A stretch of DNA of 41,096 nt from Planomicrobium stackebrandtii. Lineage in GTDB: Bacteria > Bacillota > Bacilli > Bacillales_A > Planococcaceae. The translations under genes and the position numbers were made by a program. The stretch spans positions 1 through 41,096 of the forward strand of contig NZ_JAUSWB010000014.1 of assembly GCF_030814955.1 (NCBI RefSeq), given 5' to 3'. The notes below the pieces were generated by a model. It ran no database searches and was not told the origin of the DNA. It worked only from the letters and a program-made list of their open reading frames with translations. This document shows, one piece after another, positions 1-10,097 of the stretch (position 1 is the stretch's first letter; each line of letters starts with the position of its first letter).

Positions 1-91
1 AGCAGAAGGACCTAAAAACTTCAGATTCTTTTTTTACTACATAACCTAAACTAAGTAAAAACGAATAAAATCTTAGTTTCTCAACAAGCTG

Positions 92-124
92 AAAAACCAG
101 GATGCCAACGCATCCTGGTTTTTA
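92..124. terminator. abrB intrinsic terminator, bidirectional
   Basis: A perfect 14-bp stem (92-105 with 110-123) closes on a CAAC loop and is flanked by A and T runs. It lies directly past the abrB stop codon, so it can stop abrB on the minus strand. It may also stop a plus-strand gene entering from the left edge. Positions 1-91 hold no gene that I can see, only an 8-bp inverted repeat (48-55 with 72-79). Confidence 0.85.
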
Positions 125-129
125 TTATC

Positions 130-408
130 TTACTTCTTCAAGTTGTTTTGGATCTCTTTTACCAACATTTCTGCGCCTTCAGCACTTAAGATCAATTTTC
201 CGCCAACCAATTGCATGTTGTCGTCTGATACTTCGCCTGTAACTGCACAAGTCATATTAGGTAAATACTTTTTCAAGATAATTTTGTCGTCATCTACATA
301 AATTTCCAGTGCGTCTTTTTCTGCGATTCCCAAAGTACGGCGTAATTCAATCGGAATTACCACACGTCCTAATTCGTCCACTTTTCGAACAATACCCGTC
401 GATTTCAT
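130..408 (-). CDS. abrB: Transition-state regulator AbrB
   Basis: This is a 92-residue DNA-binding protein of the AbrB family. The N-terminal swapped-hairpin (SpoVT/AbrB) domain spans about residues 1-52 and contains the family signature VRKVDELGRVVIPIELRR. The C-terminal half is the multimerisation region. In B. subtilis AbrB is a global repressor of post-exponential genes. Length is close to the roughly 94-96 residues usual in Bacillus. The minus-strand start has a good ribosome binding site (AAGGGGGA, about 8 nt upstream). It is divergent from metG, as in B. subtilis. Upstream lie a consensus sigma-A promoter and two tandem Spo0A boxes, so repression by Spo0A~P is the likely control. Identification is firm; regulation is inferred from motifs. 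Confidence 0.96.
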   Translation of the reverse strand: MKSTGIVRKVDELGRVVIPIELRRTLGIAEKDALEIYVDDDKIILKKYLPNMTCAVTGEVSDDNMQLVGGKLILSAEGAEMLVKEIQNNLKK

Positions 409-441
409 AATAATAGTCCCCCTTATATTTTATCGGATGCA

Positions 442-458
442 TTCGCCAAAATTCGACA
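442..458 (-). promoter_or_regulatory. Tandem Spo0A boxes in the abrB leader
   Basis: On the minus strand TGTCGAA (458-452) is followed by TGGCGAA (448-442), with starts 10 bp apart. This fits the 0A-box consensus TGNCGAA and the one-helical-turn spacing known for the B. subtilis abrB operator. The pair sits about 14-30 nt downstream of the predicted abrB start point. That is a repressing position. Confidence 0.75.
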
Positions 459-478
459 TTTACCACTTCCTGTCATAA

Positions 479-507
479 ATCATACCAACTACTGGCAATT
501 TGGTCAA
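479..507 (-). promoter_or_regulatory. Sigma-A promoter of abrB
   Basis: On the minus strand TTGACC (507-502) and TATGAT (484-479) are separated by exactly 17 bp. The predicted transcript starts near 472 and gives a leader of about 64 nt that includes the tandem 0A boxes. Confidence 0.75.
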
Positions 508-638
508 TAAAAAACTATCGAAATCATAATGAAATTTTACATCTACTGTTAATTTTCTTTGATTTCTGCCTAGGAACGCCATTAATTTGACAAAGTTGTG
601 TGAAAACAAAAAACGCCATTTTAAGATTGCACAAAAAA

Positions 639-671
639 TGTCGAATTTTTACTTAAAACTTCTTTGTCGAA
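639..671 (+). promoter_or_regulatory. Two further Spo0A-box motifs upstream of metG
   Basis: Exact TGTCGAA motifs occur at 639-645 and 665-671. The first lies in a 14-bp block (636-649) that is a perfect inverted copy of 448-461 around the abrB box. The second ends 8 bp before the putative metG -35 element. These could make the divergent spacer a shared Spo0A target, but no function is shown by sequence alone. The spacer 409-741 holds no gene. Confidence 0.5.
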
Positions 672-679
672 TTGAAAGA

Positions 680-2700
<2,021 letters not shown>

Positions 2701-2723
2701 CACTACTGGAAAAGGCCTGCTTT

Positions 2724-2752
2724 GACCCACTTTGAAAAGTGGGTCTTTTTTT
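2724..2752 (+). terminator. metG terminator
   Basis: An inverted repeat GACCCACTTT / AAAGTGGGTC (2724-2733 with 2736-2745) is followed at once by a run of T. This is a standard intrinsic terminator 24 nt after the metG stop. Confidence 0.85.
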
Positions 2753-2901
2753 GTTTTCATGGGTTTTACGGCCCAAGAATACAGTTGAAATAATCGTTTT
2801 GACATGGAACTAACATGTTTTGTTACCCAATTGTAATGTTGCTGTGAAGAAAGATACAGGTGGAACCATTAGAATAAAGCTTAATGTGAGGAGAATGATT
2901 G

Positions 2902-3678
2902 ATGTTTATCGATACCCATGTACATTTAAATGCAGACCAATATGATGAGGACCTTACACAAGTCATTGAGCGTGCACGAGAAAACCATGTGGAGAAAATG
3001 GTAGTCATCGGCTTCGACCGAAAAACGATCGAACGGGCCATAGAATTGGCCGAGAGCTATGAATTCATCTTCGCAGTAATTGGTTGGCATCCAGTCGATG
3101 CCATCGATTGTACTCAGGAAGACCTGAAGTGGATCGAAGAACTGTCAGCTCATCCGAAAGTAGTCGGAATCGGGGAAACCGGATTGGATTACCACTGGGA
3201 CAAATCGCCAAAAGAAGTGCAGCAGGAAGTTTTCCGCAAGCAGATTCGATTGGCTAAAAAAGTGCAGCTGCCAATTATCATCCATAACCGGGAAGCCACG
3301 GAAGATGTCCTGAGAATTCTGAAAGAAGAAAATGCGAAAGAAATAGGCGGTGTTATGCATTGCTTCAGCGGCAGTGTTGAAACGGCCCGTGAAAGTATAG
3401 ACATGAATTTTATGATTTCTCTTGGAGGCCCAGTAACATTTAAAAATGCCAAAAAGCCCAAAGAGGTCGCCGAACTGATTTCACTTGATCACCTGATGAT
3501 CGAAACAGATGCCCCGTATTTAGCGCCGCATCCGTATCGGGGGAAACGAAACGAACCCTCTTATGTTCCTTTAGTGGCAGAAGAGATTGCTCGATTAAAA
3601 GGAATTTCAATAGAAGCAGTCGCGAAAGCAACCACACACAATGCTGAAAAGTTTTACAAGTTTTCTCAAAAAAAGTGA
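2902..3678 (+). CDS. tatD: TatD-family metal-dependent DNase (YabD)
   Basis: This is a 258-residue TIM-barrel metallohydrolase of the TatD family. Members are 3'-5' exonucleases or deoxyribonucleases with a role in DNA quality control. Metal-binding signatures are visible in order: THVHLN near the N-terminus, GETGLD around residue 94, HNREAT, MHCFSG, and ETDAPYL near the end. I take the ATG at 2902, which follows GGAG by 8 nt; the TTG at 2899 would add one residue but sits too close. The gene stands between metG and yabE as in B. subtilis. Its cellular substrate in Bacillales is not settled. A TTGACA at 2799-2804 may belong to its promoter, but I find no convincing -10. Confidence 0.93.
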   Translation: MFIDTHVHLNADQYDEDLTQVIERARENHVEKMVVIGFDRKTIERAIELAESYEFIFAVIGWHPVDAIDCTQEDLKWIEELSAHPKVVGIGETGLDYHWDKSPKEVQQEVFRKQIRLAKKVQLPIIIHNREATEDVLRILKEENAKEIGGVMHCFSGSVETARESIDMNFMISLGGPVTFKNAKKPKEVAELISLDHLMIETDAPYLAPHPYRGKRNEPSYVPLVAEEIARLKGISIEAVAKATTHNAEKFYKFSQKK

Positions 3679-3721
3679 AATTAAGAAATCCTGATCAATT
3701 AGTAGGTCAAACATGAGTCCA

Positions 3722-3727
3722 TATAAT
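3722..3727 (+). promoter_or_regulatory. Candidate -10 element for yabE
   Basis: A perfect TATAAT lies 28 nt before the TTG start of yabE. The hexamer 17 bp upstream (TTAGTA, 3699-3704) is a poor -35, so an activator may be needed. I did not find a clear WalR box. Confidence 0.4.
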
Positions 3728-3755
3728 CACTCAAATGAAAAAGGGGGAGTTATTT

Positions 3756-5129
3756 TTGTCAAATGAATCAAATAATACCAAATCATCAAAATTATTCAAA
3801 GGTAAATCATTGGCGGTAACAATCGCAACCGTGTTATTGTTCGCGGCGGTTTTAACCTTTGCCATATACGAAGGTACAAAAAATACAGTATCTGTAACAG
3901 CAAATGGTGAACAGGAAGAAGTAAGAACGCATGCAGAAACAGTCGGAGCATTTTTGGAAGAGCAGGAAATCAAACCTGGAGAACATGATTTTTTGAGCCA
4001 CTCCGAAGAAACAGCGATCAATGAAGATTTATCTCTTGAATGGGATGCAGCAGAACAATACAATGTGACAGTTGATGGAGAAGCCACTTCGGCTTGGACG
4101 ACTGAAAACACCGTTTCAGAAATATTGGCAAAAGCGAACGTTGAGCTTACAAAACATGATAAAGTATCACCGGCATTAGAAGAGCAAGTGGATGAAGAAA
4201 CAACGATCTCAGTGGAAAAAGCATATGAGGTTACCATTCAGGATGGCCTTGAAGAAAAGAAAGTATGGTCTACTTCGACTACAGTCGCTGACCTTTTAAA
4301 GCAGCATGAAATTACCGTGGGCAAACTTGACAGAGTGGAGAACGAAATGGACGAATTGGTCCTTCCGAATTCAGAAGTCAAAGTGGTTCGCGTTGAAAAG
4401 GTCACCGATATAGTCGAGGATTCTGTAAAATACGCAGTAGAAACGAAAAAAGACAGTTCACTTCTTAAAGGCAGCGAAAACATTGTTCAAAAAGGAACAA
4501 ATGGCGTAGTTGAGAAAACTTATGAAGTGGTTAAAGAAAACGGCAAAGAAGTAAAGCGTGACCTTAAAAACGAAAAAGTGGTAAAAGAACCAATTAAACA
4601 AGTAACAGCGGTCGGTACAAAAACTGTTGTAGCCAGCGTTTCGCGCGGTACTCAAGCAAAAGCGGCAGCTCCAGCAGCAAAAGCAGAGCCTGCCAAACAG
4701 ACAGCACCAGCACAAGAAAAACAACAAGCAGCACCGGCAGAAAAAGCGGCTGTCAAAACAGCTTCAGCTGAAAAAGCACCAGCACCTGCAAAAGCGGAAC
4801 CTGCCAAGGCAGCACCGGCAGAAGCTGAACCGACAGGCGGCAAAGAGTTTTACGTGTCAGCAACAGCATATACAGCGAGCTGCACCGGCTGCTCAGGAAT
4901 TACAGCTACCGGAATCAATTTGCACACGAACCCGGGCCTTAAAGTCATTGCAGTAGACCCTAGCGTCATTCCTTTAGGCTCTAAAGTATGGGTTGAAGGA
5001 TACGGAAATGCGATTGCAGGCGACACAGGCGGAGCAATCAAAGGCAACAAAATTGATTTGTTCATGGCTAGCCAATCCGATGCCATTTCATTCGGACGCA
5101 AACAAGTAAAAGTTAGAATTCTTAACTAA
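3756..5129 (+). CDS. yabE: G5/3D-domain cell-wall protein YabE (putative muralytic enzyme)
   Basis: Membrane-anchored secreted protein, 457 residues from the TTG start. One hydrophobic segment (about 18-38) follows a short charged N-terminus. Three YabE-type DUF348 repeats and a G5 domain (about 209-290) come next. A low-complexity linker of Ala, Pro, Lys and Glu then runs to about 363, and the C-terminal 3D domain (about 365-457) ends the protein. Conserved aspartates show as VDPSVIPLG, AGDTGG and NKIDLF. The 3D fold resembles the MltA catalytic core, so peptidoglycan cleavage is likely, by family knowledge. The start is TTG at 3756 because AAGGGGGAG sits 8 nt before it. An ATG at 3735 in the same frame has no binding site and would contain that site within its coding sequence. 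Confidence 0.9.
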   Translation: MSNESNNTKSSKLFKGKSLAVTIATVLLFAAVLTFAIYEGTKNTVSVTANGEQEEVRTHAETVGAFLEEQEIKPGEHDFLSHSEETAINEDLSLEWDAAEQYNVTVDGEATSAWTTENTVSEILAKANVELTKHDKVSPALEEQVDEETTISVEKAYEVTIQDGLEEKKVWSTSTTVADLLKQHEITVGKLDRVENEMDELVLPNSEVKVVRVEKVTDIVEDSVKYAVETKKDSSLLKGSENIVQKGTNGVVEKTYEVVKENGKEVKRDLKNEKVVKEPIKQVTAVGTKTVVASVSRGTQAKAAAPAAKAEPAKQTAPAQEKQQAAPAEKAAVKTASAEKAPAPAKAEPAKAAPAEAEPTGGKEFYVSATAYTASCTGCSGITATGINLHTNPGLKVIAVDPSVIPLGSKVWVEGYGNAIAGDTGGAIKGNKIDLFMASQSDAISFGRKQVKVRILN

Positions 5130-5148
5130 TCTACAGTAAATTCCATTC

Positions 5149-5185
5149 AAAGGCTTTCCTGGGATCGTTCCCGGGAAAGCCTTTT
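5149..5185 (+). terminator. yabE terminator
   Basis: A 16-bp stem with one G-T pair (5149-5164 with 5169-5184) and a TCGT loop is followed by a short T run. The T run overlaps the -35 region of the next promoter. Confidence 0.8.
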
Positions 5186-5212
5186 ACATGTTTGCCTGCA
5201 AACGTGTAGAAT
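5183..5212 (+). promoter_or_regulatory. Promoter of rnmV-rsmA
   Basis: TTTACA (5183-5188), an 18-bp spacer and TAGAAT (5207-5212) form a plausible sigma-A promoter. The -35 begins in the T run of the yabE terminator, so the spacing between the two transcription units is very tight. Confidence 0.55.
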
Positions 5213-5244
5213 AAATAAGAAGCTTGAAAAGAGGAACTATATAT

Positions 5245-6680
<1,436 letters not shown>

Positions 6681-6747
6681 AACCGGGATTCTGTTACAAT
6701 TTCGGCACATGTTGTTTCGGGTTGAAGATATTTCGAATAAATAAATA

Positions 6748-6777
6748 TTGACAGCACTGGATAGTCGCTGATAAAAT
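6748..6777 (+). promoter_or_regulatory. Upstream veg promoter
   Basis: TTGACA (6748-6753), an 18-bp spacer and TAAAAT (6772-6777). It is the first of two tandem sigma-A promoters before veg. Confidence 0.65.
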
Positions 6778-6788
6778 TAGAAATTTGC

Positions 6789-6817
6789 TTGACTATTCTA
6801 TTATATTATGGTAAAAT
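6789..6817 (+). promoter_or_regulatory. Downstream veg promoter, extended -10
   Basis: TTGACT (6789-6794), a 17-bp spacer and TAAAAT (6812-6817), with TGG just before the -10. The near-consensus sequence fits the known high strength of veg promoters in Bacillus. Confidence 0.8.
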
Positions 6818-6843
6818 TTTGTCTATAGTGAGGTGTAGACAAA

Positions 6844-7107
6844 ATGCCCAAAACTTTGGCGGATATTAAAAAGTCGTTAGACCTACATTTAGGAAAACGC
6901 TTGCTTTTAAAGGCAAACGGAGGTCGCAAGAAAACGGTCGAACGTGCCGGAATCCTGCGCGAAACGTACCACTCCGTGTTCGTGATTGAGCTAGATCAAG
7001 AAGAGCATGCATTTGAACGCGTGTCTTACAGCTACGCAGACATCTTAACTGAAGCGGTAGAAATTACCGTGTACGAAGGAACTGAAGACGCACTTGTCGT
7101 GAAATAA
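6844..7107 (+). CDS. veg: Veg protein
   Basis: An 87-residue protein that closely matches B. subtilis Veg (86 residues). Shared blocks include [16 protein letters not shown] and [14 protein letters not shown]. In B. subtilis Veg stimulates biofilm formation by acting against the SinR repressor, and its promoter is one of the strongest sigma-A promoters known. The family is small, basic at its N-terminus, and lacks catalytic motifs. Two tandem promoters precede it and a terminator follows, so it is a single-gene unit. Whether SinR exists in this organism cannot be judged here. In B. subtilis sspF (a spore protein) follows; it is missing here. Confidence 0.95.
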   Translation: MPKTLADIKKSLDLHLGKRLLLKANGGRKKTVERAGILRETYHSVFVIELDQEEHAFERVSYSYADILTEAVEITVYEGTEDALVVK

Positions 7108-7132
7108 TTGAATTATATCCATATGTTACTTT

Positions 7133-7175
7133 AAAAACTTGCTCCTGCTTATCCAAGCGGAAGGCGAGTTTTTTT
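7133..7175 (+). terminator. veg terminator
   Basis: AAAAACTTGCT (7133-7143) pairs with GGCGAGTTTTT and encloses a smaller TGCTT/AAGCG helix. A T run follows. Confidence 0.75.
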
Positions 7176-7213
7176 GTTTCTGTCGGCACTTTGCTTTCCA
7201 TTGTCCTACGGTA

Positions 7214-7222
7214 TGTTAAAAT
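7214..7222 (+). promoter_or_regulatory. Extended -10 promoter of ispE
   Basis: TGT directly precedes TAAAAT (7217-7222), 34 nt before the start codon. There is no good -35 at the usual distance, so recognition would depend on the extended -10. Confidence 0.5.
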
Positions 7223-7255
7223 AGTCTTCATTAGAATATAAAAGGAGGCAGTGGG

Positions 7256-8119
7256 ATGCTCTACGTAAAAGCGCCTGCCAAGATCAACTTAACATTGGAT
7301 GTGTTACATAAACGTCCAGATAATTACCACGAAATTGAAATGATCATGACAACGGTGGATTTGTCGGACCGCATCGGGTTGATGGGGACCGCCAAAGGCA
7401 TACATATCCAATCTGCAGATCGCTTTGTACCAAATGATTCCCGCAACCTCGCTTACCAGGCAGCGCAATTGATCAAAGATACCTTTAATATCAAAACTGG
7501 TGTCATCATTTCGCTTGATAAAAAAATTCCGGTTGCTGCCGGCCTTGCTGGAGGCAGCAGTGATGCAGCGGCGACATTAAAAGGGCTGAACAAACTTTGG
7601 CAATTGAACCTGACACTTGATGAGCTGGCTGAGCTGGGAGCAAAAATCGGTTCAGATGTTTCTTTTTGTGTATACGGGGGCACAGCGTTGGCAAAAGGGC
7701 GTGGTGAGATCATCCAACAATTGCCGACTCCGCCGAATTGCTGGGTCATTTTGGCGAAACCGACAATCGGTGTCTCGACAGCCGATGTCTATGGAGCCTT
7801 CGATGTTCGGACAGCTCAGCATCCAAATACAGAAGAAATGATTCAAGCTCTCCGCGAAGGTGATTATGAGGCCATGTGTGACAACCTGGGCAATGCACTT
7901 GAGAGCGTTACTCTGAAACTATATCCAGAAGTTGAACAGATTAAAGAACAGATGAAGAAATTCGGTGCAGATGCTGTACTGATGAGCGGCAGCGGACCAA
8001 CAGTTTTTGGTTTGGTGCATAATGAAGCGCGCATCCCGCGCATTTATAATGGCTTACGTGGCTTCTGCTCAGAAGTTTACGCCGTACGCTTGATTGGCGA
8101 ACGGGAGCCACTTGCCTAA
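7256..8119 (+). CDS. ispE: 4-diphosphocytidyl-2-C-methyl-D-erythritol kinase
   Basis: IspE phosphorylates CDP-methylerythritol in the non-mevalonate (MEP) isoprenoid pathway, using ATP. It is a GHMP-superfamily kinase of 287 residues (B. subtilis about 289). The ATP-binding motif [14 protein letters not shown] covers about residues 91-104, the substrate-site [12 protein letters not shown] is at the N-terminus, and the C-terminal GHMP motif reads SGSGPTVFG. The ATG follows AAAGGAGG closely. Presence of the gene shows that isoprenoids here are made by the MEP route. A probable purR promoter begins over its stop codon. Confidence 0.97.
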   Translation: MLYVKAPAKINLTLDVLHKRPDNYHEIEMIMTTVDLSDRIGLMGTAKGIHIQSADRFVPNDSRNLAYQAAQLIKDTFNIKTGVIISLDKKIPVAAGLAGGSSDAAATLKGLNKLWQLNLTLDELAELGAKIGSDVSFCVYGGTALAKGRGEIIQQLPTPPNCWVILAKPTIGVSTADVYGAFDVRTAQHPNTEEMIQALREGDYEAMCDNLGNALESVTLKLYPEVEQIKEQMKKFGADAVLMSGSGPTVFGLVHNEARIPRIYNGLRGFCSEVYAVRLIGEREPLA

Positions 8120-8141
8120 ATACGGATATTTATGGTAAGTT
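8112..8141 (+). promoter_or_regulatory. Putative purR promoter
   Basis: TTGCCT (8112-8117), which overlaps the ispE stop region, an 18-bp spacer and TAAGTT (8136-8141) with an upstream TGG. The hexamers are imperfect; the placement before purR supports it. Confidence 0.4.
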
Positions 8142-8176
8142 TTCTATAAATCATTCGTGTTTAGGAGAGGGTAGTA

Positions 8177-9004
8177 TTGAAGTGGAAGCGCAGTGAACGG
8201 CTTGTCGATATGACGCATTTTTTATTGGAACATCCGCATAAATTGATTCCGCTGACTTATTTCTCGGATCTTTACCAATCAGCCAAGTCTTCCATTAGCG
8301 AGGATTTGGGGATTGTCAAAGAAACGTTTGAAGAAAAAGGAATTGGTTTACTGATGACCGTTCCCGGAGCAGCGGGCGGCGTTAAATTTATTCCTAAACT
8401 CCAAGCTCGTGAAATCAAGTCTATTATGGCGGATCTCATGGAAGAGCTGAGCCATTCCGATCGGCTGTTGCCGGGGGGCTATTTGTACATGACCGATGTA
8501 TTGGGAAATCCGGAAATGATGAACCGGGTCGGCAAAGTATTTGCTACGGCATTTGCTAAGGAAAAAATTGATGTCATCATGACAGTAGCTACGAAAGGGA
8601 TTCCAATCGCCCATGCGATTGCCCGTCATTTGAATGTGCCGGTGGTTATCGTTCGCAGAGACAGCAAAGTTACAGAAGGCTCTACTGTCAGCATCAATTA
8701 CGTTTCAGGCTCTTCCCGCCGCATCCAGACGATGGTGCTGTCAAAACGCAGCATGAAAAGCGGTCAGCGCGTCCTCATCACCGACGATTTCATGAAAGTC
8801 GGAGGGACGATGAACGGCATGAAGAATTTGCTGGAAGAGTTTGAATGCACTTTAGCGGGTGTAGCCGTGCTGGTAGAGGCGGAACATTCAGATGAACGGC
8901 TCGTAGAAAAGTACCTGTCCCTCGTCAAATTGCATGAAGTCAGCGAAAAAGAACGCACCATCGCTCTAGAAGAAGGAAATTACTTTGAAAATGGAGGAAT
9001 TTAA
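8177..9004 (+). CDS. purR: Purine operon repressor PurR
   Basis: PurR represses purine synthesis and transport genes in Bacillales and is released by PRPP. The 275 residues comprise an N-terminal winged-helix domain (about 1-75, including AKSSISEDL) and a phosphoribosyltransferase-like domain with the PRPP-binding loop [13 protein letters not shown] (about 197-209). The start is TTG at 8177. A GGAGAGGG site lies just upstream and the N-terminus [12 protein letters not shown] aligns with B. subtilis PurR, so I do not look for another start. The stop is one nt before the ridA start. prs, which makes PRPP, lies 2.5 kb downstream, so signal source and sensor are neighbours. No PurR box pair was recognised in the window. 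Confidence 0.96.
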   Translation: MKWKRSERLVDMTHFLLEHPHKLIPLTYFSDLYQSAKSSISEDLGIVKETFEEKGIGLLMTVPGAAGGVKFIPKLQAREIKSIMADLMEELSHSDRLLPGGYLYMTDVLGNPEMMNRVGKVFATAFAKEKIDVIMTVATKGIPIAHAIARHLNVPVVIVRRDSKVTEGSTVSINYVSGSSRRIQTMVLSKRSMKSGQRVLITDDFMKVGGTMNGMKNLLEEFECTLAGVAVLVEAEHSDERLVEKYLSLVKLHEVSEKERTIALEEGNYFENGGI

Positions 9005-9005
9005 T

Positions 9006-9383
9006 ATGAATTATGTAGCGACAGACAAAGCGGCAGCCGCCATTGGACCCTATTCACAAGGTGTGGTTTCAGGAGGACTGCTCTACAGTTCAGGTCAAAT
9101 TCCACTAACCGCAACAGGAGAATTGGTTGAAGGCACCATCTCGGACCAAACTCACCAAGTATTTTCAAACCTGAAAGCCGTTCTTGCAGAAGCCGGATCG
9201 TCTCTCAATGAAGTCATCAAGACAACTGTTTTCATTAAAGATATGAATGATTTTGCAGCATTGAACGAAATTTACGCATCTTATTTTGGCGACCATAAAC
9301 CGGCGCGTTCGACTGTCGAAGTGGCCCGTTTGCCAAAAGACGTGAAAGTGGAAATCGAAGTTATTGCAAAAGTGAACAACTAG
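9006..9383 (+). CDS. ridA: RidA family 2-iminobutanoate/2-iminopropanoate deaminase
   Basis: RidA hydrolyses reactive enamine and imine intermediates released by PLP enzymes such as threonine dehydratase, and so protects other PLP enzymes. The protein has 125 residues and is expected to be trimeric. The conserved C-terminal block [18 protein letters not shown] carries the substrate-binding arginine, and IGPYSQG is the N-terminal signature. I use the ATG at 9006, 8 nt after GGAGG; an in-frame ATG at 8985 lies inside purR and lacks a site. It is co-transcribed with purR, as yabJ is in B. subtilis, where it was linked to purA repression. Confidence 0.96.
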   Translation: MNYVATDKAAAAIGPYSQGVVSGGLLYSSGQIPLTATGELVEGTISDQTHQVFSNLKAVLAEAGSSLNEVIKTTVFIKDMNDFAALNEIYASYFGDHKPARSTVEVARLPKDVKVEIEVIAKVNN

Positions 9384-9403
9384 AACTAGATTTTGAATAA
9401 AAG

Positions 9404-9449
9404 AACTGCAGACCAACTCGTTAAAATCGAGCAGGGCTGCAGTTTTTTA
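9404..9449 (+). terminator. purR-ridA terminator
   Basis: AACTGCAG pairs with CTGCAGTT, with an inner CTCG/CGAG helix, and is followed by six T. Confidence 0.85.
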
Positions 9450-9488
9450 TTTCGTTGAGCAAATTTTCTAATAAGTTTTGGAATTTAT

Positions 9489-9517
9489 GAAGGAGATTAG
9501 TCCTTTTTAGCGAATAC
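9489..9517 (+). promoter_or_regulatory. Sigma-H-type promoter of spoVG
   Basis: GAAGGAGAT (9489-9497), an 11-bp spacer and AGCGAATAC (9509-9517) fit the Bacillus sigma-H consensus (RnAGGAwww, 11-12 bp, RnnGAATww) with only small departures. B. subtilis spoVG is a classic sigma-H gene, so both position and sequence agree. No sigma-A promoter of similar quality is visible here. Confidence 0.65.
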
Positions 9518-9565
9518 CCATAATTAGGGTTTAAAATAGCAGCTGAGAGAATGGGGGATGAAAGA

Positions 9566-9850
9566 ATGGAAGTAACAGATGTAAGATTACGACGTGTACA
9601 AACCGATGGCCGAATGAGAGCAATCGCTTCCATCACGCTGGATAACGAATTTGTCATCCATGATATTCGGGTGATCGATGGAAATGAAGGCTTGTTTGTT
9701 GCGATGCCAAGCAAAAGAACACCGGATGGAGAATTTCGGGACATTGCCCATCCGATCAATTCAAGTGCACGCACCAAGCTTCAAGAAGCTGTCTTAACTG
9801 CATATGAGCAAAGTGAAAACGAAACGGTATTGGAAAATGCCAGCGTTTAA
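9566..9850 (+). CDS. spoVG: Septation/RNA-binding regulator SpoVG
   Basis: A 94-residue protein nearly identical in its first 80 residues to B. subtilis SpoVG ([33 protein letters not shown]). SpoVG is a small dimeric nucleic-acid-binding regulator. It is kept in non-sporulating Listeria and Staphylococcus, where it affects virulence, capsule and cell-wall traits. Its presence therefore does not imply sporulation. The ATG at 9566 follows GGGGGA by 7 nt; the ATG at 9551 overlaps that site. A sigma-H-like promoter lies upstream. In B. subtilis the gene is also repressed by AbrB, whose gene is at the left end of this window. Confidence 0.96.
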   Translation: MEVTDVRLRRVQTDGRMRAIASITLDNEFVIHDIRVIDGNEGLFVAMPSKRTPDGEFRDIAHPINSSARTKLQEAVLTAYEQSENETVLENASV

Positions 9851-9861
9851 TCGAGCTGAAT

Positions 9862-9897
9862 CAAGGGGCCTTCTACATTTAATGGGCTCTTTTTTTA
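9862..9897 (+). terminator. spoVG terminator (imperfect)
   Basis: AAGGGGCC and GGGCTCTT form a stem with a mismatch and a G-T pair around a long loop, followed by seven T. The hairpin is weak but the T run and the place are right. Confidence 0.5.
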
Positions 9898-9933
9898 TTT
9901 GACTTTTTTTGTAATGGTATTGTCACGCCTTGG

Positions 9934-9956
9934 AACCTTGAAAAATCAAGGTTTTT
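9934..9956 (+). terminator. Second terminator-like hairpin between spoVG and glmU
   Basis: AACCTTGA and TCAAGGTT form a perfect 8-bp stem with an AAAA loop and a T run. It is 84 nt past spoVG, after another terminator, and before the glmU leader. It may be a backup terminator or an attenuator for a transcript that reaches glmU. Confidence 0.6.
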
Positions 9957-9991
9957 CCGCTATAGTCAATAAGGAAAAGCGATTTTTTAAA

Positions 9992-10077
9992 TTGACATAG
10001 CCAGTTTAAAAACTGGATTTCACAAGCAGCATTAATAAATGGCCGATAAGATTGGCGAAATGAGCTACTTATCAGCC
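9992..10077 (+). promoter_or_regulatory. glmU leader: TTGACA element and two hairpins
   Basis: TTGACA stands at 9992-9997 with no good -10 at the expected distance (TGGATT, 10014-10019, is poor). An inverted repeat CCAGTTT/AAACTGG (10001-10007 with 10010-10016) fills the would-be spacer. A second hairpin pairs 10041-10050 with 10068-10077 (GATAAG/CTTATC core), just before the ribosome binding site. This may be an operator or a structured leader; no known riboswitch was recognised. Confidence 0.4.
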
Positions 10078-10097
10078 CGGGAGTGGAGGGGCAAGGA

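Noticed and set aside
1..47. Possible terminator of a gene beyond the left edge
   Set aside because: A T run (29-35) follows a weak GAAG/CTTC pairing. The stem is too poor to call without the upstream sequence.
4652..4843. Ala/Gly/Ser-rich minus-strand frame
   Set aside because: It is the antisense reading of the repetitive YabE linker; low complexity explains the open frame.
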